Assembly: GCA_965249685.1 (NCBI GenBank)
Contig: CBDFMN010000003.1
Span: 2,046,001 to 2,110,000 of the forward strand
Length of the DNA stretch: 64,000 nucleotides
Source: RH-AL1 sp965249685
GTDB taxonomy: Bacteria; Pseudomonadota; Alphaproteobacteria; Rhizobiales; Beijerinckiaceae
Direction of reading: 5' to 3'
The position numbers were made by a program, and so were the translations under genes. The notes under the pieces were generated by a model that did no database searches, was not told where the DNA came from, and worked only from the letters and a program-made list of their open reading frames with translations. Each line of letters opens with the position of its first letter. Within the stretch, counting starts at the first letter, position 1. Below, piece after piece: positions 27,019 through 36,422 of the stretch.

Positions 27019-27870
27019 ATGCCAAACCGCTTGTCCCTCCTCGGCATTGTATCGCTCGCCCTCGCCAGCGCTGCCGCCCCGGCACATGCCGCCGACCTCG
27101 ACTCCCCCTATTTCGCGCCGCAGTCCTATCCCGAGGACAAGGTCGAGTTCGGATCCGGCTGGTATATCCGCGGGGATATCGGGGCGACGCAATTACCCAA
27201 GATCACGAACACGAGCGCACCCCTTTACGCCGCGCCGACCGAAACGATCGACCACGGCAGCCACGTCGGCTACGACGCTTCCCTTGGAGCGGGCTATCAA
27301 TTCAACCGGTGGTTCCGCTCGGACCTCATCGCCGACTTCCACCAGCCGGTGGCCTCGTCCTTCAGCTCTGCAAGCGGCAGCGTTCCCTGCACGACCGGCA
27401 TCTACTATACGACCAACGCCAATGGTACCACGACCCAACACACGACCGATGGCGGATGCTCCGGCGCCTATGCGGGAAAGATCCACAGCTACGATGTCCT
27501 GCTGAACGGTTACCTCGACCTCGGCACATGGTACAATGTGACACCTTATGTGGGGGCCGGCGTCGGCCTGAGCTTCGGCCACTACCAGACGGCGTCGACC
27601 TACGCCCAATTCGATGGCACTCCATACAATATCTATTACACCGACCCGCAGACGGGCGCGACCTTCCACGGCCATTACGATCACCAATCCAGCGGCACCT
27701 ACTATAACTTCGCCTGGGCGTTGATGGCTGGCGCGGCGATCGACATCTACGACCACACCAAGCTCGACATTGGCTATCGCTACCTGAACCTCGGCAGGAT
27801 CAGCGGCGTCAGCGGCACGCTCTACTCGCACGAGGTCCGCGCCGGCGTCCGTTACATGATCGATGACTGA
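27019..27870 (+). CDS. Outer-membrane beta-barrel protein (second of two)
   Basis: A 283-residue paralogue of the preceding barrel. Signal peptide LALASAAAPAHA, cleavage before ADLDSP. Strands include WYIRGDIGATQLP, DASLGAGYQFNRWFRSDL, GYLDLGTWYNVTPYVGAGVGLS, NFAWALMAGAA and KLDIGYRYLNLG; it ends VRAGVRYMIDD without the YPLVRKY tail. A Thr/Asn/Gly-rich loop (TTNANGTTTQHTTDGG) with a Cys on each side is probably an extracellular loop, and is the main difference from the paralogue. Its own CtrA-like site suggests separate but parallel transcription. Confidence 0.85.
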   Translation: MPNRLSLLGIVSLALASAAAPAHAADLDSPYFAPQSYPEDKVEFGSGWYIRGDIGATQLPKITNTSAPLYAAPTETIDHGSHVGYDASLGAGYQFNRWFRSDLIADFHQPVASSFSSASGSVPCTTGIYYTTNANGTTTQHTTDGGCSGAYAGKIHSYDVLLNGYLDLGTWYNVTPYVGAGVGLSFGHYQTASTYAQFDGTPYNIYYTDPQTGATFHGHYDHQSSGTYYNFAWALMAGAAIDIYDHTKLDIGYRYLNLGRISGVSGTLYSHEVRAGVRYMIDD

Positions 27871-27887
27871 CGTCTTGACCTCCGCCT

Positions 27888-27953
27888 GGTCCCGCCGCAT
27901 CGTCTGTGGCGGGACACCTCCCCCCAACGGGAGGCGCCCATCTGCAAGGATGG
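27888..27953 (+). ncRNA. Candidate serC leader RNA motif
   Basis: Three consecutive hairpins fill the short gap before serC: GTCCCGCC/GGCGGGAC (8-base stem), CCTCCC-CCCAAC-GGGAGG (6-base stem) and CCATC-TGCAAG-GATGG (5-base stem). Position and the middle hairpin followed by GCGCCCATC fit the serC RNA motif described upstream of serC-serA operons in alphaproteobacteria. The stems are seen directly; family membership is from memory and needs a covariance search. The first hairpin could also end transcription of the upstream outer-membrane gene. Confidence 0.6.
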
Positions 27954-27960
27954 ATCAGAC

Positions 27961-29133
27961 ATGACCCTGCACAGACCCGGCACGCGGCCGGCCAATCCGC
28001 GTTTTTCGTCCGGGCCCTGCACCAAGCGCCCTGGCTGGTCGCTGGCGGCGCTCGAGGGCGCGGCGCTTGGCCGCTCGCACCGCTCCGCGGCGGGCAAGGC
28101 CAAGCTCAGGCAGGCCATCGACCTGACCCGCGAGGTGCTGCAAGTCCCCGCCGACTACCGGATCGCCATCGTACCAGCCTCCGACACGGGCGCGGTCGAG
28201 ATGGCGATGTGGTCGCTGCTCGGCCCGCGCCCCGTCGAAGTCATGGCCTGGGAAGCGTTCGGCAAGGAATGGGTGACCGACACGCTGGACCAGCTGAAGC
28301 TGCCCGGCGCCCGCACGCTGGTCGCGCCTTACGGCACGCTGCCGGACCTCACTTTGATCGACTTCGACCACGACGTGGTCTTCACCTGGAACGGCACCGC
28401 GGCCGGCGTGAAGGTGCCGAACGGCGACTTCATCCCCGCCGACCGCGCCGGCCTCACCCTCTGCGACGCGACCTCGGCCGCCTTCGCCCAGCCGCTCGAC
28501 TGGTCCAAGCTCGACGTCGTCACCTTCTCCTGGCAGAAGGTGATGGGTGGCGAGGCGGCGCACGGCATGTTGGTCCTGGGGCCGCGCGCCGTCGAAAGAC
28601 TGGAAACCTACCGACCCGACCGCGCCTTGCCGAAGATCTTCCGCATGACGCAGAACGGGAAGCTGATCGAGAGCCTGTTCGAGGGCGAGACGATCAACAC
28701 GCCGTCCATGCTGTGCGTGGAAGACTACCTCGACACGCTGACCTGGGCGAAGGGCCTCGGCGGCCTGCCGGCGTTGCACGCGCGGGTGAAAGCCAACGCG
28801 GCGGTGCTGACGGACTGGGTCGCGCGCACGCCTTGGGTCGACTTCCTCGCTAAGGACCCCGCGACGCGCTCGAACACCGGCGTCTGCCTGGGCATCGTCG
28901 ACCGCGACTTTGCGGCGGGCTCGCCCGCCAGCCAGGCGGCCTTCGTCAAATCCCTCGTCGACCGGCTGGAGAGCGAGGGCGTGGCCTACGACATCGGTGC
29001 CTACCGCGACGCACCGCCCGGCCTGCGCATCTGGTGCGGCGCGACCGTGGAGGCCGCCGACCTCGTGGCCCTGACGCCCTGGCTCGATTGGGCCTTCGAG
29101 ACGGCGCGCGGCACCCTCGCTCTGGCAGCCTGA
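27961..29133 (+). CDS. serC: Phosphoserine aminotransferase
   Basis: SerC converts 3-phosphohydroxypyruvate and glutamate to phosphoserine and 2-oxoglutarate; it also serves pyridoxal-phosphate synthesis. The 390 residues are of the alphaproteobacterial/archaeal-type SerC: RPANPRFSSGPCTKRPGWS near the N-terminus, VPASDTGAVEMAMWSLLG, TWNGTAAGVKVP, CDATSAAFA and the pyridoxal-phosphate lysine Lys193 in FSWQKVMGGEAAHGM. The ATG follows an AAGGATGGA stretch at ribosome-site distance. It is the first gene of a serC-serA operon (gap 16 bases) and is probably controlled by the leader hairpins in front of it. Confidence 0.96.
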   Translation: MTLHRPGTRPANPRFSSGPCTKRPGWSLAALEGAALGRSHRSAAGKAKLRQAIDLTREVLQVPADYRIAIVPASDTGAVEMAMWSLLGPRPVEVMAWEAFGKEWVTDTLDQLKLPGARTLVAPYGTLPDLTLIDFDHDVVFTWNGTAAGVKVPNGDFIPADRAGLTLCDATSAAFAQPLDWSKLDVVTFSWQKVMGGEAAHGMLVLGPRAVERLETYRPDRALPKIFRMTQNGKLIESLFEGETINTPSMLCVEDYLDTLTWAKGLGGLPALHARVKANAAVLTDWVARTPWVDFLAKDPATRSNTGVCLGIVDRDFAAGSPASQAAFVKSLVDRLESEGVAYDIGAYRDAPPGLRIWCGATVEAADLVALTPWLDWAFETARGTLALAA

Positions 29134-29149
29134 CGGGCGCGGGGCGGTC

Positions 29150-30757
29150 ATGACGGGAGACGCCGCACCTCGCGTCCTCGTCCCGGATGCCCTGCCCGCG
29201 CCCGCCCTCGCCCTGCTGGCGGAGCGTGGCGTCATCGTCGATTACCAGCCCGGCCTGGGTTGCGACCGGGCCGCGCTCGTCGCGGCGCTCGGCGTATGCG
29301 ACGGGCTGATCGTGCGCTCCGCAACGAAAGTGACGGGCAAGCTCCTCGCAGGGGCGGGGCGCCTGAAGGTGATCGGCCGCGCCGGCGTCGGTATCGAGAC
29401 CATCGACGTCGCCGAAGCCACCCGGCGCGGCGTCATCGTGATGAACGCCCCGTCCGGCAACGCGATCACCACGGCGGAGCACGCGATCGCGCTGATGTTG
29501 GCGCTGGCACGGCGCATTACCGCCGCCGACGCGTCGACGCGCTGCGGCGGTTGGGAAACGAACGGCTTCGTCGGTACGGAGCTAACCGGCAAGTGCCTCG
29601 GCGTCGTCGGCTGCGGCACCATCGGTGCCATCGTCGCCGATCGTGCGGTCGGCCTCCGGATGCGCGTCGTCGTCTTCGATCTCTTCCTCTCGCCCGAACG
29701 CGCCTTGGGCCTGAGCGTCGAGAAGGTGGACCTTGATGCGCTGCTCGCGCGCGCCGACGTCATCACCCTGCACACGCCGCTGACGGCGCAGACACGCGGC
29801 ATCCTCTCCGCGGCCGCGCTCGCCCGGACGAAGCGGGGCGTGCGGATCGTCAATTGCGCGCGCGGCGGCCTGCTCGACGAGGCGGCACTGTTAGCGGCGC
29901 TCGACAGCGGCCACGTCGCCGGCGCAGCCCTCGACGTGCTCGCGAACGAACCGCCTCGCGACAACGCGCTCACAAGGCACTCCAAAACCATCTGCACCCC
30001 GCATCTCGGGGCCTCGAGCGTGGAGGCGCAGGAGAACGCGGCGCTGCAGGTCGCGGCACAGGTGGCGGATTTCCTGCTACGCGGCGCCGTCGCCAATGCG
30101 GTGAACGGACCAGCCGTGCGCGGCGAGGAGGCGCCACGGTTGCGGCCGTACCTCGACCTCGCGGCCCGGCTCGGCTCCTTCGCCGGGCAGTTGGTGGAGG
30201 CGAGCGTCGAGCGCGTCGCGGTGACATACCAGGGCGAGTTGGCGGGCCTCAACACCAGAGCGCTGACGGCGGTGCTGCTCGCGGGCCTGCTGCGCCCGGT
30301 CCTCGCCGAGGTCAACGCCGTTTCCGCGCCGACCATCGCCCGCGCCAGAGGCATCGCGGTCGACGAGGTGCTGCGCGAGGCGCAGCCGGAGGACGAGGCG
30401 CTGATGGCCTTGCAGGTCTGCTCCGGCGGCAAAAACCGCACCCTGGCCGGCGCGATCGCTCGGGACGGGCGGCCGCGACTCGTGGCGCTCGACACGATCC
30501 GCATCGACGCGCCTTTCGCACCGCAGATGGTCTACGTCATCAACCAGGACCGGCCCGGGTTCGTCGGCCGGTTCGCCGGGCTCCTCGGCGAGGCGGGAAT
30601 CAACATCGCTACCTTCGCCCTCGGGCGGGACGCTCCCGGCGGCAATTCCATCGCCCTGGCGGAGTTGGAAGGCACCGTGACCGACGATCTCCTGCGGGCC
30701 ATTCGCGCCCTGTCACACGTCGCCGAGGCGCACATCCTGCGATTTGCCGCCCCGTAG
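29150..30757 (+). CDS. serA: D-3-phosphoglycerate dehydrogenase
   Basis: SerA catalyses the first committed step of serine synthesis, oxidising 3-phosphoglycerate with NAD. The 535-residue long form has the substrate domain, a Rossmann motif GCGTIG at 154-159, catalytic-region segments NCARGGLLDE, ALDVLANEPP and CTPHLGAS (His), an intervening allosteric-substrate-binding domain, and a C-terminal ACT domain (VYVINQDRPGFVGRFAGLLG) that normally senses serine. The ATG has only a GGGGCGG upstream, but the short distance to serC implies coupling. A strong terminator lies downstream. Confidence 0.96.
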   Translation: MTGDAAPRVLVPDALPAPALALLAERGVIVDYQPGLGCDRAALVAALGVCDGLIVRSATKVTGKLLAGAGRLKVIGRAGVGIETIDVAEATRRGVIVMNAPSGNAITTAEHAIALMLALARRITAADASTRCGGWETNGFVGTELTGKCLGVVGCGTIGAIVADRAVGLRMRVVVFDLFLSPERALGLSVEKVDLDALLARADVITLHTPLTAQTRGILSAAALARTKRGVRIVNCARGGLLDEAALLAALDSGHVAGAALDVLANEPPRDNALTRHSKTICTPHLGASSVEAQENAALQVAAQVADFLLRGAVANAVNGPAVRGEEAPRLRPYLDLAARLGSFAGQLVEASVERVAVTYQGELAGLNTRALTAVLLAGLLRPVLAEVNAVSAPTIARARGIAVDEVLREAQPEDEALMALQVCSGGKNRTLAGAIARDGRPRLVALDTIRIDAPFAPQMVYVINQDRPGFVGRFAGLLGEAGINIATFALGRDAPGGNSIALAELEGTVTDDLLRAIRALSHVAEAHILRFAAP

Positions 30758-30915
30758 TCGGCGGGCCGCGATGCCGAGGACGCTCGATCCCGAAGGGATC
30801 GCAGAGACACCTCGTCGTCCCGCCGACGGCCAGTGCGAGAACCGTCACCGGCGGGCCTGCGGGCGGCAAGACCACCGATTGAGCAAGAGCTTGGTGGCGA
30901 TCGTGAAAACGTGAA

Positions 30916-30944
30916 AAGCCGCGCGAGACGAACTCGCGCGGCTT
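30916..30944. terminator. Bidirectional terminator between serA and the porin gene
   Basis: AAGCCGCGCGAG-ACGAA-CTCGCGCGGCTT, a perfect twelve-base stem with A-rich flank on one side and TTCT on the other, between convergent genes. Confidence 0.85.
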
Positions 30945-30967
30945 CTCGTGTCGAACCCTGAGGCGTC

Positions 30968-32692
30968 CTAGAAGGGATAGTAACGCAGGCTGGTGAAGAG
31001 GATGTGCTCGCTCACGTTGGGAGCCTGGCCGCCGTAACCCGGCAGCAGCTGGCGACGGACGAACTCGTACTGGGCGCCGGCTCGGAAGTACCCGTAGGGA
31101 CCTTCGTAGATCTTGTCCCATATGCCGGTGGTCAGCTCCAGAACGCTGCCGGTTGCCGCACCGCAGTTTCCGCTGCCTTCGACATAGCAACCGCTGTTGT
31201 TGACAGGGACCCCATAGCCGACGAATGTTCCGCCGCCATTGACGCCGTTTCCAGTGCGTGAGGTGTTTGCGAAGACCTTGTCAATACCGGCAAAGGCGTA
31301 GAGATCAAGCTTCGACGTGGCATGGAACGTGAAGCCCGCCGTTCCGCTCATGTTGCGGAGGCCTGACAACGATCCGTCGCCTCCGATTGTCGCGTCGGGC
31401 AAGCCCGAAGACGTGTAACGCCCGAGGCCGCGGCCGACATTGCCCTGCGCGAAGAAGTCGAGAACCTTCGGGAAGACGGGCACGAGAAGGGCGCCACCAA
31501 CTCCGAAGCCGCTGGTGTTCTTGTTGAAGGAGCTGCCGGTGTAGCCGCCGCCAGCAATCGCCGCGCCGTAGTTCACGCGATCGTAGAAGTTGCGGTAGAC
31601 GCCGGTCGCCTCGATGTGGACGTCGCGGTCGGCGATGCGGGCCTCGTAGGCGACCTTGCCGAAGAGATCCGGGATGTGAGCAAGACTCGTCGTCTGGCCG
31701 CCACCAAGCGCGCCGGAAGGCGTAAGGCAAGTCACGTTGGCGACGCCGGGGATATTATTGGCCTGATTGAACACAGCTGGAGCAGCAGCAGGAGCCGTCC
31801 CGCTCACGCAGCCGTTGACGACCGTCGTCGACGCCTCAGCCGAGACGGCCAGCCACAACTTCTTGTCAAAGTCCTTGACCAGACGGATCTGCGGGTTACG
31901 CGCGTAGTTGTAGCCGACCATGATACCGCTATCGATGGTGGGCGGGGACACCTCGTTACGCGGCGTGATGCCCTTGCTGTTGACCGCCATCAACGACCAG
32001 TTCTGGCCGGCGAGGACGTGGAAGCCCGTATCGAGGAAGTCGAGCGTCGCGTAGATGTTGCGGACGCGCATCGTGAAGCTGTTCGTCTGCGTGAAGTTCG
32101 TGGTCGCGCCGGCGGAGTTGAAGTCAGACTCGAAGTAACCGGCACCCAGGATCGACGGCGAGATGTTCGCCTCGATGAGCAACGCGGCGCGGGACTGACG
32201 GACCGAGAAGCGCGTCTCGTTGGTGTTGGAGAGGGGGTTGTTCGGGAAAAGGACGCCGGAATAGGGGGTGGTGACGTCGGCGCCGGTCGTCCGCGAACGG
32301 AAGATGCCTTCGGCCGCGACGTAGCCGCCGGGCGTGAGGGTGATGCCGCCGAAATGCAGCTTCTTGTCGTCGTAGCCGCCGATCGGCTGGAAGCCACCGG
32401 CCGTGTAGCCCGGCGGAGCGATGGGCGGTGCGATCGCGCGGTCGGCGACGACGCGGATCTTTTCCTTGTTCTTACGCGTCTCGGTGCGCTGCTCGTTGAT
32501 CGCCGACTTCAGCGAGTTGATCTGTGCCTTGAGCGCGTCGAGTTCCCTCTGAAGGTCGCGATCCTGGGCGTGCAGCGCCACCGAGGAGGTCGACAGAAGA
32601 AGAACCGCCGCGAGGCTTTTTTGCAGGCTGCGCGACCGGAACAAGCCGCGTGCAACCTTCGCTGAAGTGTTCAGTTGTAATTTGGCAGTCAC
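30968..32692 (-). CDS. Large outer-membrane porin with N-terminal coiled coil
   Basis: A 574-residue porin-like protein. The signal peptide (SLAAVLLLSTSSVALHA) is followed by a charged coiled coil (RELDALKAQINSLKSAINEQ) that in similar proteins links to peptidoglycan or trimerises. Beta-strand segments follow, such as TLTPGGYVAAEGIF, FSVRQSRAALLIEA, VRNIYATLDFLDTGFHVLAGQNW and YFRAGAQYEFVRRQ, and the last residue is Phe (SLRYYPF), the outer-membrane assembly signal. A GTG with GAAGGGGG upstream is the best start; the longer frame is Arg-rich and not signal-like. The substrate is unknown; short-chain organic molecules are possible. Confidence 0.87.
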   Translation of the reverse strand: MTAKLQLNTSAKVARGLFRSRSLQKSLAAVLLLSTSSVALHAQDRDLQRELDALKAQINSLKSAINEQRTETRKNKEKIRVVADRAIAPPIAPPGYTAGGFQPIGGYDDKKLHFGGITLTPGGYVAAEGIFRSRTTGADVTTPYSGVLFPNNPLSNTNETRFSVRQSRAALLIEANISPSILGAGYFESDFNSAGATTNFTQTNSFTMRVRNIYATLDFLDTGFHVLAGQNWSLMAVNSKGITPRNEVSPPTIDSGIMVGYNYARNPQIRLVKDFDKKLWLAVSAEASTTVVNGCVSGTAPAAAPAVFNQANNIPGVANVTCLTPSGALGGGQTTSLAHIPDLFGKVAYEARIADRDVHIEATGVYRNFYDRVNYGAAIAGGGYTGSSFNKNTSGFGVGGALLVPVFPKVLDFFAQGNVGRGLGRYTSSGLPDATIGGDGSLSGLRNMSGTAGFTFHATSKLDLYAFAGIDKVFANTSRTGNGVNGGGTFVGYGVPVNNSGCYVEGSGNCGAATGSVLELTTGIWDKIYEGPYGYFRAGAQYEFVRRQLLPGYGGQAPNVSEHILFTSLRYYPF

Positions 32693-33186
32693 CAGACGCC
32701 CCCTTCGGAGAAACTCAGCCGCGTGGCGATCCCCTGCCAGCGCGATGAGTTTGATATACGCGAATTGCGCCCGCCGGGAACCTTTTTGTGGCCGTGTTCC
32801 ATGAGGGCGAGCGGGGAAGAGGCTTGGGTTGCAAGCACGATCACGCGGCCGTGACACGTTGATATTTATTAGAAATCAATCTGTTAGGTGAGCGCTATTC
32901 TCGTTATCGAGCTTTTGCGGGATGCCGCAGGCGTGATTTCTTGTTCCGGACTGTGGCGTGCTCGCCACAGATTCAGTGCCATCAAATGGCCGGCCAAGCG
33001 CCTCTATTAGCGTCATTAAAGTGTTGCAATCGCCGCCTCGGAGATTTTTCTCGACGAAGCTCTGTCGTTCGGCGCCGCTATACTCGGCTAAACGTGGTCG
33101 ACCTGCGAAGTTGCAGATCAGACCACACGACACCGATTCGACGCGGCCAACTTCGGCTTCCGGCGCCGAGCCCGGCCATGAAAAAC
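32693..33186. other. Intergenic region upstream of the porin gene
   Basis: About 490 bases without a convincing gene. An AT-rich patch at about 32861-32885 (TATTTATTAGAAATCAATCT) is the likely porin promoter area. Possible reading frames here are short and lack ribosome sites. Confidence 0.4.
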
Positions 33187-33210
33187 GCCGGAGAGGCGTG
33201 CCGCTCCGGC
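33181..33210 (-). terminator. Intrinsic terminator of the binding-protein gene
   Basis: On the minus strand GCCGGAG-...-CTCCGGC forms a seven-base stem followed by C and five T. It lies about 60 bases after the stop codon. Confidence 0.8.
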
Positions 33211-33268
33211 CTTGGATAGCTAGCTTCAACGCAAATCCGCGCGGCGAGCCGATGTCGGTGCCTGCTCC

Positions 33269-34417
33269 TCAGTGGAGGACGGCGACCTTGTCCTGCTTAC
33301 CGGCGTTGTACGTGTAGAGGGTGAGGCCGGGGTTCTTCATGTCGCCTTTCTCGTCGAAGCTGATCGTGCCGATCATGCCCTTGTAGCCGCTGGTCTGGGC
33401 CAACATCGGCAGGTAGACCTTCGGGTCGGGCGAGCCGGCCTTCTCCATCGCCGCGACGATCAACTCCACCGCGTCGTAGGCGTTGGGCGCGTATTGCTGC
33501 ACCTCGATGCCGAACTTGGCCTTATAGGCCGCCCGGAACTTGTCCATCGTGGGCTGCTCGGCCGCGTCCAAGCCGCCGCCCTCCACGCAGACCACCTCGC
33601 CGTCGCTCATTGCGCCGCCGGCCAGCTTTGGCAGTTCGGCCGAGCAGATGCCGTCGCCGCCCAGGAACTTGGCGTTGAGGCCGAGCTGCTTCATCTGCCG
33701 CAGCATCGGCCCGCCCACCGCGTCCATGCCGCCGAAAAACACGACGTCGGGCTTCTTCGCCTTGATGGAGGTCAGGATGGCGGTGAAATCCGTCGCCTTG
33801 TCCGTGGTGAACTGGTTCTCGGCGATCGTGCCGCCGGCGGCCTTCACGGCTTTTGTGAACTCCTCGGCGATGCCCCGCCCGTAGGCTGTCCGGTCGTCGA
33901 TCACCGCGATCGACTTGCCCTTGATGACGGTGGCCGCATACTTGCCGAGCGCGCCGCCCAGCAGCGTATCGTCCGGCACCGTGCGGAACGTCGTCTTGAA
34001 GCCCTGGCGCGTGAACTTCGGGTTGGTGGAGCCCGGCGTGATCTGCGGTATGCCCGCATCGCTGTAGATCTTGGAGGCGGGGATCGACACGCCCGAGTTA
34101 TAGTGACCGACGACTCCGGCCACCTTCTCGTCGACGAGCTTCTGCGCCACCGCCGTACCCTGCTTGGGATCGGCCGCGTCGTCCTCCGCCACCATCTGCA
34201 GCGTCACTTTCTTGCCGCCGAGCGTCACGCCCTTGGCGTTGAGATCGTCGATCGCCATGCGCGCGCCGTTCTGCACGTCTTGCCCGATATGCGCGATCGC
34301 TCCGCTCGTCGGCGCTGCGACCCCGATCTTCACGACCGTCTGCCCCCAGGCCGATCCACCGGCCAAAGCCACCGCCGCGGCACCAGCCATAACAAGAGCT
34401 TTCCGATTCATCCGCAT
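33269..34417 (-). CDS. Branched-chain amino-acid-type ABC transporter substrate-binding protein
   Basis: A periplasmic type I binding protein (LivJ/LivK class) of 382 residues. Signal peptide ALVMAGAAAVALAGGSAWG, then the typical start of the mature protein VVKIGVAAPTSGAIAHIGQD, GARMAIDDLNAKG, VVGHYNSGVSIPASKIYSDAGIPQITPGSTNP and YDAVELIVAAMEKAGS. The ATG (MRMNRKALVM) has GTGGAGAC at good spacing; an ATG four codons earlier lacks one. No permease or ATPase gene adjoins it, so it probably feeds another Liv-type transporter; the ligand may be leucine-type or another small amide or acid. It ends at its own terminator. Confidence 0.92.
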   Translation of the reverse strand: MRMNRKALVMAGAAAVALAGGSAWGQTVVKIGVAAPTSGAIAHIGQDVQNGARMAIDDLNAKGVTLGGKKVTLQMVAEDDAADPKQGTAVAQKLVDEKVAGVVGHYNSGVSIPASKIYSDAGIPQITPGSTNPKFTRQGFKTTFRTVPDDTLLGGALGKYAATVIKGKSIAVIDDRTAYGRGIAEEFTKAVKAAGGTIAENQFTTDKATDFTAILTSIKAKKPDVVFFGGMDAVGGPMLRQMKQLGLNAKFLGGDGICSAELPKLAGGAMSDGEVVCVEGGGLDAAEQPTMDKFRAAYKAKFGIEVQQYAPNAYDAVELIVAAMEKAGSPDPKVYLPMLAQTSGYKGMIGTISFDEKGDMKNPGLTLYTYNAGKQDKVAVLH

Positions 34418-34654
34418 GCAAGTCTCCACGAAGCGTCCGAGACGATCGCCGGCGTCCCGGCGCAGAAGCTAAAGGCTTTGCGCCGCGCAAGCAATTGATG
34501 CGGGCCGCCCGGAGGCTGCTACGGCTGCGTCCGTGGCACGGCTCTCGCTGGCCTCCCCGTCGAGGCCCGCGCAGGCAGGGGCGGCGTGCCACGGCGCGTC
34601 GCCTGCGCTTCAAGCCTGCGCGCGGTTTGGGTGCTTTAGGTGGGGGAGTTCCAG

Positions 34655-36361
34655 GTGCCGACGTTTTCGGGAAAGGGTTCGAGATCCAAGCTCACGCGTC
34701 ACGTGGCCTTGTCAGCTCACTTGGGGTTGTCAGCCCACTTGGGGTTGTCAGCCCACGTGGGGTTGGCGGGTTTCATGACCTTGGCGGGTTTTACCACCTT
34801 GGCGGGTCTCGCTGGTTTGGCAGCTTCCGTGCCGGCGCGGGCGGAGACGGTCTTCCGCTTCGCGTTTCAGGGCGATCTCAAGTCACTCGATCCCTACTCC
34901 CTGAAGGAGAGTTTCACCGAGGGCCTGCAGGGTGCCGCCTACGAGCCCTTGATCACGCTGGACAAGACACTCAAGATGGCGCCCGCGCTGGCGGAATCCT
35001 GGGAGACGCCGGAGCCGACGCGCTGGCGCTTCCACCTTCGTCGCGGCGTCAAATTCCACGACGGATCGGACTTCACCGCGGACGACGTGCTCTTCTCCGC
35101 GGAGCGCGTGCGAGCCAACGGCTCCTCCTTCAAGACCAACGTGCCGCCGGACGCGACGTTCGTGAAGGTCGACGACCATACGGTCGACATGGTGCTGAAA
35201 AAGCCGAACCCGATCGCGGTCGCCCAGTTCAACACCTGGTACATGATGTCGAAGGCATGGGCGGAGAAAAACGGTGCGGTGGCGCCCTCCCCCGTCAGTG
35301 CCTCGGCGCCCAGCTACGCGGCCCTGCATGAGAACGGCACCGGGCCCTTCCTCATTACCGCGCACCAGCCGGGCGTGAAAACCGTCTTCGCGCGTAACCC
35401 GGCCTATTGGGGCAAGCTCGAGTCGAACCTCGACGGGGCGGTTTTCACCACCATCTCCAACGACGCCACCCGCGTCGCCGCCTTGCTCTCGGGCGAGGTC
35501 GACTGGATCGACCCCGTTCCGCTGCAGGACCAGGATCGCGTGAACGCGAGCGGTCTCGCGACGGTGATGGCCGGGCCCGAGCTGCGCACCATCTTCCTCG
35601 GCATGGATCAGCTGCGCGACGTGCTCACCGATTCGAGCGTCAAGGACAAGAACCCCTTCAAAGACATCCGCGTGCGCGAGGCCATGTATCTCGCCATCGA
35701 CGAGGACACGATCGCCAAGCGCGTCATGCGCGGCAAGGCCGTCCCCTCGGCGCTGATGATCGCGCCCTCCCTGTTCAGCCGGGGAGCCGAGTTCAAGCGG
35801 CCGAAATACGACCCCGCCAAGTCCAAGGCGCTGCTCGCCGAGGCCGGCTATCCCGACGGCTTCTCCGTGGGCATGGACTGTCCCAACGACCGCTACGTCA
35901 ACGACGAGGCCATCTGCCAGGCCGTCGTGTCCATGCTGGCGCGGGTCAACGTCAAGGTGAACCTCGCCGCGCAGCCGAAGGCCAAATATTTCGCCAAGGT
36001 GCTCGCGCCGAGATACGAGACGCCGTTCTACCTGCTGGGCTGGACGCCCTCCTCGCTCGACTCGCACAACGTCCTCTACGAGATCGTCGGCTGCCGCGAC
36101 GCCAAGACGGGCCGCGGCGGCTGGAATCTGGGCGGGTTCTGCGACCCCAAGATCGACGCCATCGCCGACCAGGTCGAGGGCGAGACGGACCCGGCCAAGC
36201 GCGACGCCGCGATCAAGGCGGGGTTCGACGCGCTGCAGGCCGACTGGGGCGCGATCCCCCTGCACCAGCAGGCGCTCGCCTGGGGCGTGTCCAAGAAGGT
36301 CGAGCTGACCCAGCGCGCGGACAACCTGCTGCTGCTCTACTGGGTGTCGAAGAAGCCGTGA
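34655..36361 (+). CDS. Peptide ABC transporter substrate-binding protein with repeat-built leader
   Basis: A family 5 (DppA/OppA-type) periplasmic binding protein, about 568 residues. The mature part begins after ARA (ETVFRFAFQGDLKSLDPYSLKE) and shows EPLITLDKTLKMAPALAESWE, WRFHLRRGVKFHDGSDFTADDVLFS, AKSKALLAEAGYPDGF and the C-terminal WGAIPLHQQ region. The N-terminus is odd: it is made of consecutive six-residue units starting with Leu (LTRHVA, LSAHLG twice, LSAHVG, LAGFMT, LAGFTT, LAGLAG, LAASVP), encoded by an 18-base repeat. A GTG with GGTGGGGGAG upstream is preferred as start; a GTG five codons earlier and an ATG at 34775 are alternatives. It is the first gene of a five-gene transporter operon. 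Confidence 0.9.
   Translation: MPTFSGKGSRSKLTRHVALSAHLGLSAHLGLSAHVGLAGFMTLAGFTTLAGLAGLAASVPARAETVFRFAFQGDLKSLDPYSLKESFTEGLQGAAYEPLITLDKTLKMAPALAESWETPEPTRWRFHLRRGVKFHDGSDFTADDVLFSAERVRANGSSFKTNVPPDATFVKVDDHTVDMVLKKPNPIAVAQFNTWYMMSKAWAEKNGAVAPSPVSASAPSYAALHENGTGPFLITAHQPGVKTVFARNPAYWGKLESNLDGAVFTTISNDATRVAALLSGEVDWIDPVPLQDQDRVNASGLATVMAGPELRTIFLGMDQLRDVLTDSSVKDKNPFKDIRVREAMYLAIDEDTIAKRVMRGKAVPSALMIAPSLFSRGAEFKRPKYDPAKSKALLAEAGYPDGFSVGMDCPNDRYVNDEAICQAVVSMLARVNVKVNLAAQPKAKYFAKVLAPRYETPFYLLGWTPSSLDSHNVLYEIVGCRDAKTGRGGWNLGGFCDPKIDAIADQVEGETDPAKRDAAIKAGFDALQADWGAIPLHQQALAWGVSKKVELTQRADNLLLLYWVSKKP
34691..34834 (+). repeat. 18-bp tandem repeat inside the signal-peptide coding region
   Basis: Eight successive 18-base units. 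Units 2-4 are TTGTCAGCYCACKTGGGG (near-identical), units 5-7 begin TTGGCGGGT, and units 1 and 8 are diverged. Each encodes a hexapeptide starting with Leu, so copy changes keep the frame. Confidence 0.85.
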
Positions 36362-36422
36362 GGATCGCACCGCCGCTGCGTGAGCCGTTCTCCTGCTTCG
36401 CGGGTGCGGGTCAGCGCGCCGC

